From positions 197,955,621 to 198,019,620 of the forward strand of contig OV884057.1 of assembly GCA_930367215.1 (NCBI GenBank): a stretch of 64,000 nt of DNA, in the 5' to 3' direction. Positions 45,901-57,150 of the stretch are shown here, piece after piece (position 1 is the stretch's first letter; each line of letters starts with the position of its first letter). A program made the translations under genes and the position numbers. The notes under the pieces are model-generated. The model made no database searches, was not told the origin of the DNA, and saw only the letters and a program-made list of their open reading frames with translations. The DNA comes from Pollenia angustigena. Lineage: Eukaryota; Arthropoda; Insecta; Diptera; Polleniidae.

Positions 45901-46835
45901 TTTTTGGCAACTCAAAGAAAAAACAAAAATAAGAACAAATAACTTTATTTTATTTTACCAGTTTAGTTTAATTTACACTGCCAAAAAATTAATTAACAAG
46001 GTTTCATTTTGTTTCACATTTTTTTTGGTGTGAGAAGTTCTCACCAAAGTAGCAGAATCTTATATCTTCTTTTCCAATTGAATCTACATTTTGACAGATG
46101 TCGTGTTATAATACCCAAGCTTTTTGTTCAAGATTTGAATACTTTTACTGTTACAGTACTCATATAAATATGTATTTAGAAATCTATATTGTCTATGTAT
46201 GGGAGGTACTACCCCCACTTAACCAGTCTAGTCCACTTTTTGACAGATGTTGATATTGATAACAAAGCTATTTGTTACAAACCTGGACAATATTAATTTC
46301 ACTGTTCTCCAGAAATACAAAAATCTGTTCTGTGCCGAATTCCCGCTCACTTATGGACAGTTGTTGTGCATTGTTATCAAGCTAATTGTGCCAAATTCGG
46401 AAACTTTACCTATTGCTGTTCTCCAAATATAAAGAGTTTTTTTAAAGCCACGACCATTTCTCCTATTCCACCTCCGTTTTATGTTGTGTATTGACATTGA
46501 AGCTTTTTATAACAAATTTAAAAACTTGTAACGCTGCGATTCTCCAGACATACAAAAAATTATTTTGCATATTTATGGAAGGTGCTACGGCTCGTTCTCC
46601 AATCCCGACATATTTTGTCGGAAGTTGTTTATTAGGAATCAGTTTATTTCTATTTTGATTGGCAACTTGCGCACTTGCGGTTCTCCAGATAAACAGAAAT
46701 CTAATTTCTTTGTATAGGAGAGGACGCGTCTACTTCTCCAACGCCGCCCATCTTTTTCGGGAGATTGTGTATTAATAACCCAGCTATGTGCACCAAATTT
46801 CGAATTTTTTTCTTCTACCATTCTCCAATTACATA

Positions 46836-47533
46836 TGGGTAATTCCATGTCAAAGCGACCAAGAGTGGGACACGACCCTTTTCGATTTTAATTAAATTTG
46901 GTAAGGATGCTCCTAGATGGGTCAAATTATGACCAACCCCACTTTATTATTTATTGCGGAATACGCGAATATAAGTCCCAATTCACACGTTGCAAGTCTT
47001 ATTGATCAGCTTGCTACTTTATAACGAGAGTGAAGAGAGGAAAATAAACGTTTCTCTCTCACTCTCTCTCGCCTATAAGGTAGCAAGCTGATCAATAAGA
47101 CTTGCAACGTGTGGATTGGCACTAAGCAGTGCAACCTCCTACACTTTCAAAATAACGGTATATCTTGAAAACAAGAGCTAACCTAAAAAAAAACGGTTAG
47201 CACCACTGGATTCAGCGTGCCCCAATTAAGTTAAAATGTCTGTTTTTTGCAACTAGCACAGTGTACTTATTACTCAAAATTTCAATATTAAAATTCCATT
47301 TTAAGATTTTTTTTAAAGCTTGCGAAAGAAAAAAAATTATATCCTAAAAAAAACACACCTCCTTCAAAATTTCAGATTTTTTAAAGAACAGTTTGAGGTA
47401 TTATATTTATAAAATTTAATTTTGTTCGTTCATATATGTTCCTTATAAGATAAAAGGAACCTTCTCACCAAATTTCATTAAAATCGAAAGCGGTCGTATC
47501 CCACTCTTGGTCGATTTGACATGGAATTACGCA
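46836..47533. mobile_element. TA-flanked TIR element, 698 bp
   Basis: Ends TGGGTAATTCCATGTCAAAG and, reverse-complemented, TGCGTAATTCCATGTCAAAT, continuing as CGACCAAGAGTGGGA. The pairing extends for about 45 bp. TA flanks at 46834-46835 and 47534-47535 lie inside a CATATG on each side, so a six-base duplication is an alternative. No transposase. Confidence 0.85.
46975..47122. mobile_element. TAA-flanked hairpin MITE, 148 bp
   Basis: GTCCCAATTCACACGTTGCA and, reverse-complemented, GTGCCAATCCACACGTTGCA start two arms of about 50 bp that pair through GATCAGCTTGCTAC. TAA at 46972-46974 and 47123-47125. The loop is GA/CT-rich (CTCTCTCACTCTCTCTC). Inserted into the 698-bp TA element. Confidence 0.9.
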
Positions 47534-47630
47534 TATGAAGAAATATATATCGTGCCACGCCAATTTCTCCAATTCCGCCCACATTTTTCCGGATGTTGTG
47601 TGTTGTTAGGTAAGTTTTTTGTACCTTGTA

Positions 47631-48050
47631 CCGTGTTCAGATATACCTTTTTTATTGAGTCAATATTCGGTTTATTGACATAATTATCTTTCTGTCCACA
47701 CATACACAATTTAGCTTACTCAATTAGCAATTGGCAATTAACTTAGCGAAATGTAAACAACATTTGACATCTTTAATGAAAAAACAAAAAAAACATCTGG
47801 CTTTTGCGCAGACTTAAGGGATGGACCTTTGTTTTTGTTGTTTTGTTGTTGGCAAAAAGGTCAAAAAACTTTGTTTAGTGAGTTGGGTTTTACTCTTGTG
47901 ACAGTGCACTGCATCGTTGCATTTTACTTAATATCTATAATAATTTCGTATTAATTGAGCAATAACTAAATTGCAATTTTATATGGATAATTGAGCTCAA
48001 TAATGGCATTTATTGCGAAAAACTTAATTAAGGTGCATATATGAACACGG
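47631..48050. mobile_element. TA-flanked TIR element, 420 bp
   Basis: Ends CCGTGTTCAGATATACC and, reverse-complemented, CCGTGTTCATATATGCACC, with TA on both sides (47629-47630, 48051-48052). The array words on either side join properly (TTTTTTGTACCTTG then TTATTTGAAATC). No coding capacity. Confidence 0.85.
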
Positions 48051-48200
48051 TATTATTTGAAATCTTTGTTTCTGGCCATTTTCCAGATAAACAGATATCT
48101 ATAATGTGTTGTGACACGCCTACTTCTCCTATCCCCCCTTTGTTTTTTTGGACAGTTTTATTTATATTTTTTTTAAAAGCTCTTACGAGTTCCTGGAAAT

Positions 48201-49437
48201 TTATACGCTCCCATAAATAGAAAAAGCCCGTGAAATCCTAAAACTATGACAATAGATATGCTTAAAACAAGCTTGAGCGTGTTAAAATTGAGGGCATTGT
48301 CAATACGATTTTTAGCGATCAATTAATTTTATCTACCGCATAAGCTTCAGGTAGTGGAGGCATCAATAACCATCGATTCTAGCCTAAATTAAGGGGGCTA
48401 TTTCCTAATTCCCTTCATTTTGCATTAATAATTTTTTCATAAAAATATTTTTATTTGCGTTTCAAAAAATTTGGTGTAAATACTTTAAAATTGCATGGAA
48501 TACAAAGGGGGTTAATATACTTTATAAATGTCTTTCTAAGTCAAAAATGATTTTTTTTATATACAAAAATGATTGTCAACTCCACCATAACCACCTGTTC
48601 TAATGGCAATTTCAGTTTATCGCATCCATCAAAAAAGAAGAAACAAATTCAATGATTACAAACCAGCAGGTGAAAATTACTGGAACTACTGTGTACAAAA
48701 AATATCTGTTTATTCTACAAACTGTCTGCCGAAATATTGTTTGTGTTTGTTTAAGCATTAGATAGATGTTTGCGTGTGGTATGTCGGACATTGAAAATGT
48801 CAAATATTATTAAACGTATCAAATAAAAAAAAAAAAATACATTTTCGGTCAATAGTAATTTGAAAATCTATAGCAAACATAAAACAAATCGAAAAGAAAA
48901 CGTAAATCTAATTTGGCAGGTATGTAAACGAATGGACAAAACAAACTCAACGTTCAACAATTGGACAGACCAACAGACACACGGACAGCCACAACGACAA
49001 ATATTTATTTCTTAAAACAACAACTACAGTAACAAATAAATAAATAATCGTAAAATAACAAAAACAGACGACAAATAAAATTCTAAAAACAAATGAAATC
49101 ATCGATACAAAAGGACACTTTACACTTCGTTTCCTCTCATACTTCGTCCTTTATGCTTTCTTTTGCTTGTAAATATTTTCAATGCCAACATTTACAGGCA
49201 CGACCGAATCTTTCATCGTTCTTAAACGATTTAAAACTGACCGACTAAAAGTAAACAAAAAAAACCAACAAAAAGAAAAGGCTCCTTTTTATGTTGTTTA
49301 GGTCATGTGAAAAAATACAAGTGAAATACGCACTAACACTTATTTGTCCACTTACACACATACACACACACTTGTAGTTTTAATATGTGTGTTCGAATGT
49401 CTGTTTGTCCTAGTTATTCTTGTGTTCATTCCTTAAG
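48201..49437. other. AT-rich spacer with CA/ACA-rich stretches
   Basis: 48920-49120 is rich in ACA and CAA words (GACAGACCAACAGACACACG), and 49350-49375 has a short CA run. No gene supported. Confidence 0.45.
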
Positions 49438-50624
49438 CACAATGGGCCTGATTTAAAAATACTAGAACTTGATCATTTAAAATACTAAAGCTTTTAAATG
49501 CTTCTTGCTTTGATTTTTCTCAGCACAGTGGAGCATATTTGTGTACAACTCATCATATTAAATACTTTGACGGCCATGATAAAAATTAAAATTTTTGAAA
49601 ATTTCTGAAAGTAATTTTTATAAACACACTTATCTTGCCAAAAAAAAAAAAAAAACGTTCTTGAATGATATTTATATTGAAAATGTTATGAGCGGCTATT
49701 GTGACATTTTCTAGTCTTAATGATTACTACAATAACAGCTTATTTTGTTACTTAGGATACCCTGTTCTTAAGTGAAACATGTTCCGGTGGGAACGTTCTG
49801 CATCGATATAAACGAATAGCATTCGAACGGGACAATGGCCTGAGTATTAGGCATGTGAGACAAAACTTTCCGACTAGTAATTTCTAAATAGTTTTTAACT
49901 GATATTTTAACAAGTTGCATTACAAACATAAATACATTCAGGCAAATTACATCTTCATGCCGGTTGCATATTTCGGGAATTTTTCGGCCAATGCCTTCTT
50001 TCCAACGAATCAATTTTGTTCGAAGCTGATCTCATGTTAACATCCGTCCTCGATTTCAGTCGCTTGTTATCTCATATAATACAGAAGATGTCTTAGCGCT
50101 GTAAAAATTCGCTTTTATCGTTAAATCTTCTTGCGCTTGAGGTTGTCGTAATGAATCAATTTTCCATCGCCATTTAGACTTAATGTAAAAATTGATTTAA
50201 GCACCATTTTGGAGAATCGTTTTTCAAGGAATTTCGGTTATCACTGGTATGGTCCCCAGCTTCCTTGCTTTTAAATAACTTCTACTGCTTGCAAACGTTT
50301 TAAAGTTGCTGCTTAAGTGAGTCTCAATGATTTTGCAAGTTCTCTTTAAGTTAGACAAAAATATTTAAGGTGTCTCGCCTCCAAACCAAAACTTGAGCTT
50401 TTTGAAGCATACCTAAAAATTTAGTTTGTTTACACTTCCCCATTCAATGACCAAGTGAGAATAAATGTCAAATGTTTAGCCTTAAAAAATGTCGTATAAG
50501 TTATTGAAGACATAAACCATGCGTTAAACATATCGGATCTTATGTAAAAACCTCGTTTTCGAAATAATAAATTGAATATGTCGTTAGTTTATTAATTATA
50601 ATTGCCTTTTCTTTTCCCACTGTG
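49438..50624 (-). mobile_element. mariner element relic, 1.19 kb
   Basis: CACAATGGG at the left and CCCACTGTG at the right (CACAGTGGG reversed) frame a region of typical mariner length that contains a broken mariner transposase on the minus strand. TA follows the right end; the left flank is not TA. Only nine terminal bases pair well. A second CACAGTGGGCCTGATTTT lies at 50665 in direct orientation with the left end, so another copy or end may abut here. Confidence 0.65.
49760..50370 (-). pseudogene. mariner transposase, broken
   Basis: Read leftward: ELAKSLRLT near 50320, LKRLQAVEVI, a KQGSWGPYQ block, KMVLKSIFTLSLNGDGKLIH (aligning with the TGDEKWI region of mariner), then YDNLKRKK. Later come DQLRTKLIRWKEGIGRKIPE and VKNYLEITSRKVLSHMPN, with YSFISMQN in place of the family's YHLFRSLQ. 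The residue after the Asp-Glu pair and the HDNARPH box are altered or lost, so it is inactive. The longest surviving open piece is 49768-50013. Confidence 0.85.
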
Positions 50625-50626
50625 TA

Positions 50627-51303
50627 ACATTACTTGTACAAAAAATATATCGATTTTTCAAATGCACAGTGGGCCTGATTTTTAAGTATTAGAATTTTTG
50701 ACATTTTAGTTTTAAATTAAGAATTTTTAAATATTTTCTCGCTCAATATAGATCCATGAATTTTGTATTATTCCTCATATAAGTTACTTAGAAATAATAA
50801 TCAGGGAAAGTTTTTAAGCTCTTTACTTGCATGTTTTGCAATGTTTTCCATAAAAATGCTTAGTTTTTATATTTTGCAATTTAGCATAAAATTTCATAAC
50901 AAAAATATTTTTTTTGCAAGTTTTGGAATCTGATATTCAAAAAAGTTCTGCCAAATTTCATCAAACAACTAAATGGAAGTGATTATTTCGAAGGTCTTGA
51001 TAATTTGTGTGCGGTAATTGATAATTCTAATTAAGAAACTAAAAAAATCTCCTCTGTTTGAAATTAACTTTAAAATAAACCCAAAATAATAATTTTCTCA
51101 TTGAATTGTTGTGTAACAATTTTAGCTTATTTTATTTAAATTTTGTACTGTATAGAAAAACTTGCCCAGAGTTTAGCATAAGGCAATTTTGAGTTAATTA
51201 TTTCTATTGTATCTAAAGGCTTGCATAAAAAACAATATTTTTTGGGACCCAGTGGCAATTGTCAACCCGCCTACACAAAATTATGTAATGATGCTTAGAT
51301 TCA
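50627..51303. other. AT-rich spacer
   Basis: Apart from the CACAGTGGG end at 50665 nothing is recognisable. Confidence 0.4.
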
Positions 51304-51307
51304 TTAA

Positions 51308-53265
51308 CCGGTTTATTAACAAAAATTTAAACGTTGAAATTTTTTGTTGAAAATATCAGGAACGTCTTATAATACCATTTAAACATTTTCTGAAAAAAAA
51401 AAATTTTTTTTCGACGAGTAGTTTTTCCGGAAATTGCCGTGTGTTTGACCACACGCTGGTACTGTTAAGTGTTTTGCAATCTTTTGTTGTGTACAAATTT
51501 GTTTAGTTATTTATGTTTTTATGGTACGTATTCCTTGAACGTGTGGAACGGTGTTGGTAATAAAATTGTTTGACTTTGTGGAACAATTGTATAGGTGTAT
51601 GTGGACGTTGCACTTCTCACACTAAAATATGGTGACTTTTGCTGTACACATAACGCAACGGCGCCGATTGGTGCTTTTGAAAGGAACGAGCAAGCTGTCT
51701 ACCATTGAAAAGTTTTTTTTGCTAACAATTAGTGAATGAATCCTCTGTATGCGAAGGTTCCATTCCGTCTATTGCATCGTCCGACGAAAGCAGCAGAGAC
51801 TTGGACACCGAGTTATTGAAGTCAAACTGTAAGATAGGATTCGCTTTTGGCGAAGCTGCTATGAAGAAATGCAGTTTCCACGAATTGACCACAGCGCTAC
51901 CCATGCATAAGACTTAGAACGGCTACTATCACTTTTTGCTACGAATGACGATAGAGTAATTGGCAACCGCATTGCCATGTAAATCCACGCCACCCATATG
52001 CCCATTGTAATTTTTGATAGCGAGGGGCTGTTAAACACGAACACGAACTGCGACTACTGGATCGATGCGTAATAATTATTTGCGAGTGTAGCTTTAGAAT
52101 TGTCCGTCCAACGAATTACCAGAACGTTATTTCGTATATCGAATGCAAAGTCGGGAATTGTACTTTTTCAAGGCTTTTTTTACCAATTTTGAAGGGGCGC
52201 CCGTACCCTGGTTGGGTCGAACAGTGCCGCTTGCGCGGAATCCTCTCCCTTTCAACAAGTACAGCAAGTAATGGGAGGTAAACAAAAAATGACAAACTAG
52301 AATTGCTTTGCATTTTATGTTCACAATGTGAAAATAGTTCTATTATGGCGGATGCATCGAGTCTAAAACTTTTATTGAAAAAAAAACGGATACACCAGTA
52401 TGGAACAAAAGGAAACATGTAGCCAATGTTCAAGCAAATCGCCCACAGTTTATATCCGAAACGGATTGTTTTTCACGTATCCGAATCACCGACAGTATTA
52501 TCGGGGGACAAATAAATAGCAGTTTCAAACGCGAACGCTCTTTCACCTTGATGTTCATGTTCATCATCGCTCCAGTAAGGTACTCTTCGCGTGACATTTT
52601 AGCCAATCTGACTCTTAATTACAAAACAAATTAAATAATTTCAATTGCTGTAGTTGTTTCTTTGGCCAGAGTGATGAATTTATGAATGTTATTTTTGTCA
52701 AGCTAATAAGGCCTAAATTTCTTCAATGTAAATAAAATTCCATTTTTAATTACAATATTTTGTTCCCTTCAATTTCAAATTAGAAGAATAAGTATTAAGG
52801 ACAATTGGAAAAAAACAACATAAAATGCAGTCACACAAAGAAAATATAAGAAAATCTTTGTCGAATCAATCTCACTTTCAGTACCAACGTGTGGTGAAAC
52901 ACACGCTGGTATTTACTGCCGCCTAGCGGCACATATATTAACCAGTTTGATGGGCAAATGGCCTTAGGTTGCTTTTTGGAGATATCGTAACACACGGCAA
53001 TACATATATAATAATTCAGATTATTTTATATATATAATATAATTGATTTAAAAAGAGCCTATTTTTGGACACTTTTTAAACCCCCTCTTGTGAAAGGGGG
53101 GAAGCTTGCAAAAATTTTCAAAAATATTTTTTTTTGTTGGTAAGACACCAAACTTTAATATACACGCCACACACATTAAGTTTTTTATACTTATCTGTGA
53201 TTTATAATTCCTCAAAGTTAAGAAATTATAAACGTGTGTTCAAACACACGGCGGTAAGAAATGGG
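51308..53265 (-). mobile_element. piggyBac-like element relic, TTAA-flanked
   Basis: TTAA stands at 51304-51307 and 53266-53269, followed inward by CCGGTTTATTAAC and (reversed) CCCATTTCTTACC. This fits the TTAA target and CC-starting termini of piggyBac elements. A broken piggyBac transposase lies in the middle. A subterminal palindromic word, CGTGTGTTTGACCACACG at 51439, recurs in variants at 52888 and 53232. Confidence 0.65.
51720..52620 (-). pseudogene. piggyBac (PGBD-type) DDE transposase, broken
   Basis: Read leftward: MSREEYLTGAMMN near 52595, GYKLWAICLNIGYMFPFVPY near 52400-52455, then NIKCKAILVCHFLFTSHYLL with LKGRGFRASGTVRPNQGTG (52180-52320). Next is the diagnostic KNYNGHMGGVDLHGNAVANY (about 51960-52020), followed by RSKK and NSAVVNSWKLHFFIA with PILQFDF (about 51810-51910). 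These are the conserved blocks of piggyBac transposases, which excise and insert at TTAA. Frames change several times and the first part of the DDE domain is missing. Base composition is distinctly less AT-rich than the flanks, which suggests a younger insertion. Confidence 0.9.
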
Positions 53266-53269
53266 TTAA

Positions 53270-54335
53270 AAGTTCTTTGAGCAGAATATTATGAAGATAT
53301 CTTCATCTCTATGGGATTTGTTTGCTCTTAAGTGATTTAAGGAAGGGGGTTTATATGAGACGCATGGTAAATTTTGGACCTACCAGCGCAACATTTTCGT
53401 TATGACGTAGATAAATATCGAAAAAGTTTTGTTGTGCCAAATTGCTCACAATCGTTAAAGTCCCTGATTTAAACCATATAAAATGTAAACTTGGAAAATA
53501 CAATGCAGTATCATATTTCAAACGCTTGACTTTGTGTTTGCTGGGTAGATTCGGTCTATTCACTAATACTAATATACAGTAATACAACTACAGTTTAGCT
53601 TTTGCGCATCAATGGTCAATACCAACATTTATAAGAAAGTTATGGCATAAAAAGCTTTCGGGAGTAGTATCTTTTGACAGCTTTAGACAAATTCCAATAA
53701 ATTTGTATAAGATGTTTTAGAATAAAATCCGTTTTGACAAAATTTAATCTTAATTCCATCATAATAGGATGGCTATGTAAAATTATAGACCAAACCATTT
53801 GCAATGGGCTTGGTCCTTGCGACAAGTAGAGCGATATTACAATCTGTATATTCCACAGCAAATTTAAATAGACTGCCAGGTGGGGCTATGTGGGTCTAGA
53901 ACCAATATTTTAAGGTGTAACAAACATCAGCACAATCGCATAATACTCTCTCCACTATTGTTGTGTGGGCGTAAATGAATGTAGCTGAATTCTTATAACT
54001 GTTAAACAAAGACATACGTAAACAAATATTGTGAAATATTTTATTTATCACTAGCCGTTCACGCTGCGTTGGCCGACCAAAATGAACTTTTTGCTTACTA
54101 TAAAGAAATAAAAAGCACATGTGTTTTATTGGGTATAGATCGATCTACACAAGTTTTAAATTTCATCAAAGTCGAAATTACCCATCTGACCCTTCATATT
54201 ATCAGCTTTGAAAATCATAAAAACCCTGTATGTTTTAATTGCAGTAAGATATTTCTGGAGTGGCAGGCATTCTCCGTATGTCCGCTCTTGGTCGCATTCC
54301 CATTCGGTTAGGGGACGGTCGAGCGGATATCTAGA
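53270..54335. repeat. probable mini-me-like repeat units, class uncertain
   Basis: TTTATATGAGACGCATGGTA with AATTTTGGACC (53350), GGCTATGTAAAATTATAGACC (53770) and GGGCTATGTGGGTCTAGAACC (53882) look like diverged repeats of one unit. At 54053 an ACTAGCCGTTCACGCTGCG block resembles the 13447 block. The frames at 53351-53587, 53640-53861, 53896-54120 and 54069-54311 show no domain. Confidence 0.35.
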
Positions 54336-54715
54336 CTAAAGGCGGAATGGAGGTTGAACAACGTACTCATGTTAAAATGTCTTTCTTTTTCATTTGAGTA
54401 CGGCAACTATTGCTTTAACAGATCTCTTCTAAAACAATAATTAATATTTTAACGGCCCAGAACCCTATCATAAGTTAGTACCAGTTAGATAAATAAAAAG
54501 TATCAAAAAATCCATCCAACTGATTCGAATTCACTCAGGACATTGCATGTTTTATTTAATGCTTTTAGGTCCAATATTAAGGGAAATTCAAAAAGTTCCA
54601 GTTAAAGAACAAAAAAGTACCAAAAAGCCCCTCTTATAGATTCACTCAGGACATTGAATGTTTAATTTTATGTCCAATACTAATGAAAATTTAAAAAGTA
54701 CCAGTTAAAGAACTA

Positions 54716-56154
54716 CACGCAAAGAAAAAACATGGTTGTGGTAAACATATTCTAAGAGCAACATATTATGATAAGAATTATGTGTAGTCACCACATTAAG
54801 ATTATTATTGAATCATATTATGACTTAATATACTCGTTATATTACAACATAATATTTTTCCCTTGATCATATTATTATTCTGTTAATTATACTAAGTTAG
54901 AAAGTGATCAAATCATTGTCATGTTAATCATAATAAGTTAAGAATTAATCATATTATTGTTATGCTATTATAATAATAAGCTAAGAAATTAGCCATATTA
55001 TTGTCATGTTAATCATAATAAGCTAAGAACTAATCATATTATTGTCATGCTAACCATAATAAGGTAAGAAATTAATCATATTATTGGCATGTTAATCATA
55101 ATAAGCTAAGAAGTAATCATATTATCATCATGTTAATCATAATAAATTTAGAAGCAATCATATTATGATACAGCAACTTTCATAGCTCTCATAAAAATAC
55201 AAAATAAATTAATATATTTTTGCATCAATTTTTTATTTTGTTGCTTTTTAAAATTTTTCTTAATGTTAGTCAAATAGCGGAGTTCAATATAAGGCTTGCA
55301 AAAGAGCAAATGAAAAATCTGTGGTTTTCATGGGCAACCGCATGTGTCCATTTTTTCGATTTTAAGATGATGATGCCATATTGCCTAATTTTGAACGCTC
55401 TTTAAATTTTTTTGAAAAAAGATGGATCAATTCCGAATTTTTTAACGTAATGACAAAGTTTTAAATGTGCAATACCTAGCCCATAGTTTGATCTAGAATG
55501 GTTTTTCGGCTTGCCTGAAAAATTTGTTTTAAGACATACGCGGTTGCCCATGAAAACCACAGAAATATCGTAGCACTTTCATACAATATAAGGAATTTGT
55601 GTGTGTCTTGTTGTTGGATTTTACAAAAAAACTACAATATTTTGCATTTGCACTATTACATCACTAATACTTGAATGAACTCCGCTAATATTTTAATTTT
55701 TTAATTTCTTTAAACTTATTTTTTTTATGGAATTTTATCTTTTGATTGTTTAACCGCTCACAAATAAAAAAAACGACACAACTGCTTTAAAATTATTTTA
55801 CAAATGGCGCCTACATAATATTGTTAGAGTAAAAATAGTTTGATTGCATCTTTAACATAATATGATAAATGTATAGAAAGTTATCATGTTATGGCTATTA
55901 GATATCATGATATGGTTGTGTGTAATATAATATGTTTTGAAAGTTATCATAATTTAGTTGTTAGAAAAATTATTATTTTTCGGCCAACAATACTCAAATT
56001 TATAATTGCGATAAACATTGATATGTTGACAGTAACTTAATATTGTTGATATTAAATAAAAATAACAATTATTTGTGTACGACAACAATATATTGTTACA
56101 TTAAACATAGTGTTGTTGCCGTAACCATGCCCAACCATATTTTTTCTCTGCGTG
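54716..56154. mobile_element. large MITE of the AGAGAAAAAACATG family, with tandem core
   Basis: Ends CACGCAAAGAAAAAACATGG and, reverse-complemented, CACGCAGAGAAAAAATATGG, flanked by TA (54714-54715, 56155-56156). Same ends as 417-904 but three times longer. The interior is full of ATATTATG and ATTATGGTTG words and holds a 42-bp tandem array. An inverted pair GTGGTTTTCATGGGCAACCG (55321-55340) and CGGTTGCCCATGAAAACCAC (55541-55560) is also present. Confidence 0.85.
54879..55175 (+). repeat. about seven 42-bp tandem units
   Basis: The unit ATGTTAATCATAATAAGCTA with AGAANTAATCATATTATTGTC starts near 54879, 54921, 54962, 55006, 55047, 55089 and 55130. It is internal to the 1.44-kb MITE. Confidence 0.85.
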
Positions 56155-56182
56155 TAAGTACTACCAAAAAGAAGACCTGTTA

Positions 56183-56470
56183 CACAGAAAAAAATTTTGC
56201 GCCAGTAAAAGCATTAATCAAAAATTAAATCAGTTTTAATTAAAAATTTAATCAAGTGAATTAAACGTTTAATCAAGTGAATTAAACGTTTAATTGGTAT
56301 TATTAATTTGTTTACTGGTGCAAATTAATATTGTCAATAAAAACGTTTAATACACTTGATTAAAAGTTTAATTCACTTGATTAAACGTTTAATTAACTTG
56401 ATTAAGTTTTTAATTAAAACTGTGTTTATTTTTGATTAATGCTTTTACTGGCGCAACATTTTTTTCTGTG
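56183..56470. mobile_element. ACACAGAAAAAA MITE with TTAATCAAG repeats, copy 2
   Basis: TA-flanked (56181-56182, 56471-56472). Ends CACAGAAAAAAATTTTGCGC and its reversed partner GCGCAACATTTTTTTCTGTG. Nearly the whole 288 bp folds into one hairpin through GAATTAAACGTTTAAT steps. Confidence 0.9.
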
Positions 56471-57150
56471 TACAGATTCTCATCCACTCAGGACCTTGCA
56501 TGTTTAATTTTATTGTAATAGGTCTGATATATCGAAAATAAGAAAACTACCAGTTAAAGCTCGAAAAAGTACCAAATACATCCCTTTAAATATTCTCATT
56601 CATGCAGGACCATGCGTGTTTAATTTTATGTTTTAAGTCCAATAATAACTGAGACTAAAAAAGTACCAGTTAAAGACCAAAAAAGTACCACAAAGTCCCC
56701 CCCTGCATGTTGAATTTTATGTCTCTTGGTCCAATTTTTACAGTAATCAAAAAAAGTACCAGTTGTGTAATCAAAAAGCTAAATAAAGAAATTTAATTGT
56801 CCGTATTTCCACTTTTTGGTAATTTTTATCTCCCCAATGAAGTATCAATATTGTAGTGGGAGCCCATTTAATACGTATATGCCAAAGAATAGAGAAAAAA
56901 TACTAAGTAACAAAAATGTCAAATAGGTACGAATTTTACCCTTAAAATGTTCTAATTTCTAAAAAGTACCAAAGTCATATTTGCTTTTTTTTAGATAATT
57001 TTCGAACGGGATATAATGGTTATTTTTAGGTTTAGTGGCTTAGAAGATTGAGTTGGTGACAAAAAAGTACCAAAATTCAGGTTTTACCCGTTCACTCCCT
57101 ATAAGGGGACAGTTTCAAAAAAGTACCAGACACCTGCCCGCGCTTATTTT

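Larger units (their letters stand above)
45243..46050 (+). repeat. dispersed repeat F, copy 3, interrupted
   Basis: The left part (45243-45346) matches 23838-23960 on the other strand (GCTTTGAACTGTCAAATAAA). The right end (about 45995-46050) has GTTTCATTTTGTTTCAC and GTGAGAAGTTCTCAC, the perfect palindromic form of the family terminus. Between them lie a truncated mini-me-like piece, a SINE-like copy and a Penelope-like fragment. Confidence 0.5.
46130..48200 (+). repeat. repeat array G, long copy, carrying nested insertions
   Basis: Units of about 130-140 bp contain GTTCTCCAGAAATACA, GCCACGCC..TTCTCC, and GATAACAAAGCT-TTTTGTACC words. They are diverged but keep order. The array is interrupted by 46836-47533 (itself holding 46975-47122) and 47631-48050. 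The host words continue across each insertion, which confirms their limits. Frames inside are not genes. Confidence 0.65.
54480..57150. repeat. GTACCA-rich tandem repeat, split by two MITEs
   Basis: Units of about 110-120 bp contain CACTCAGGACATTGCATGTT, TAATTTTATG..GGTCCAAT and AAAAAGTACCAGTTAAAG, ending AAAAAAGTACCA. They occur at 54500-54713, 56470-56790 and, weaker, to about 57140. The insertions 54716-56154 and 56183-56470 separate the two halves. Confidence 0.75.

Noticed and set aside
53351..54311. Cluster of short frames that at first suggested a membrane or receptor gene
   Set aside because: The DNA contains repeated words like those of degenerate tandem repeats, stops are frequent in every frame, and no family motif could be followed across frames.
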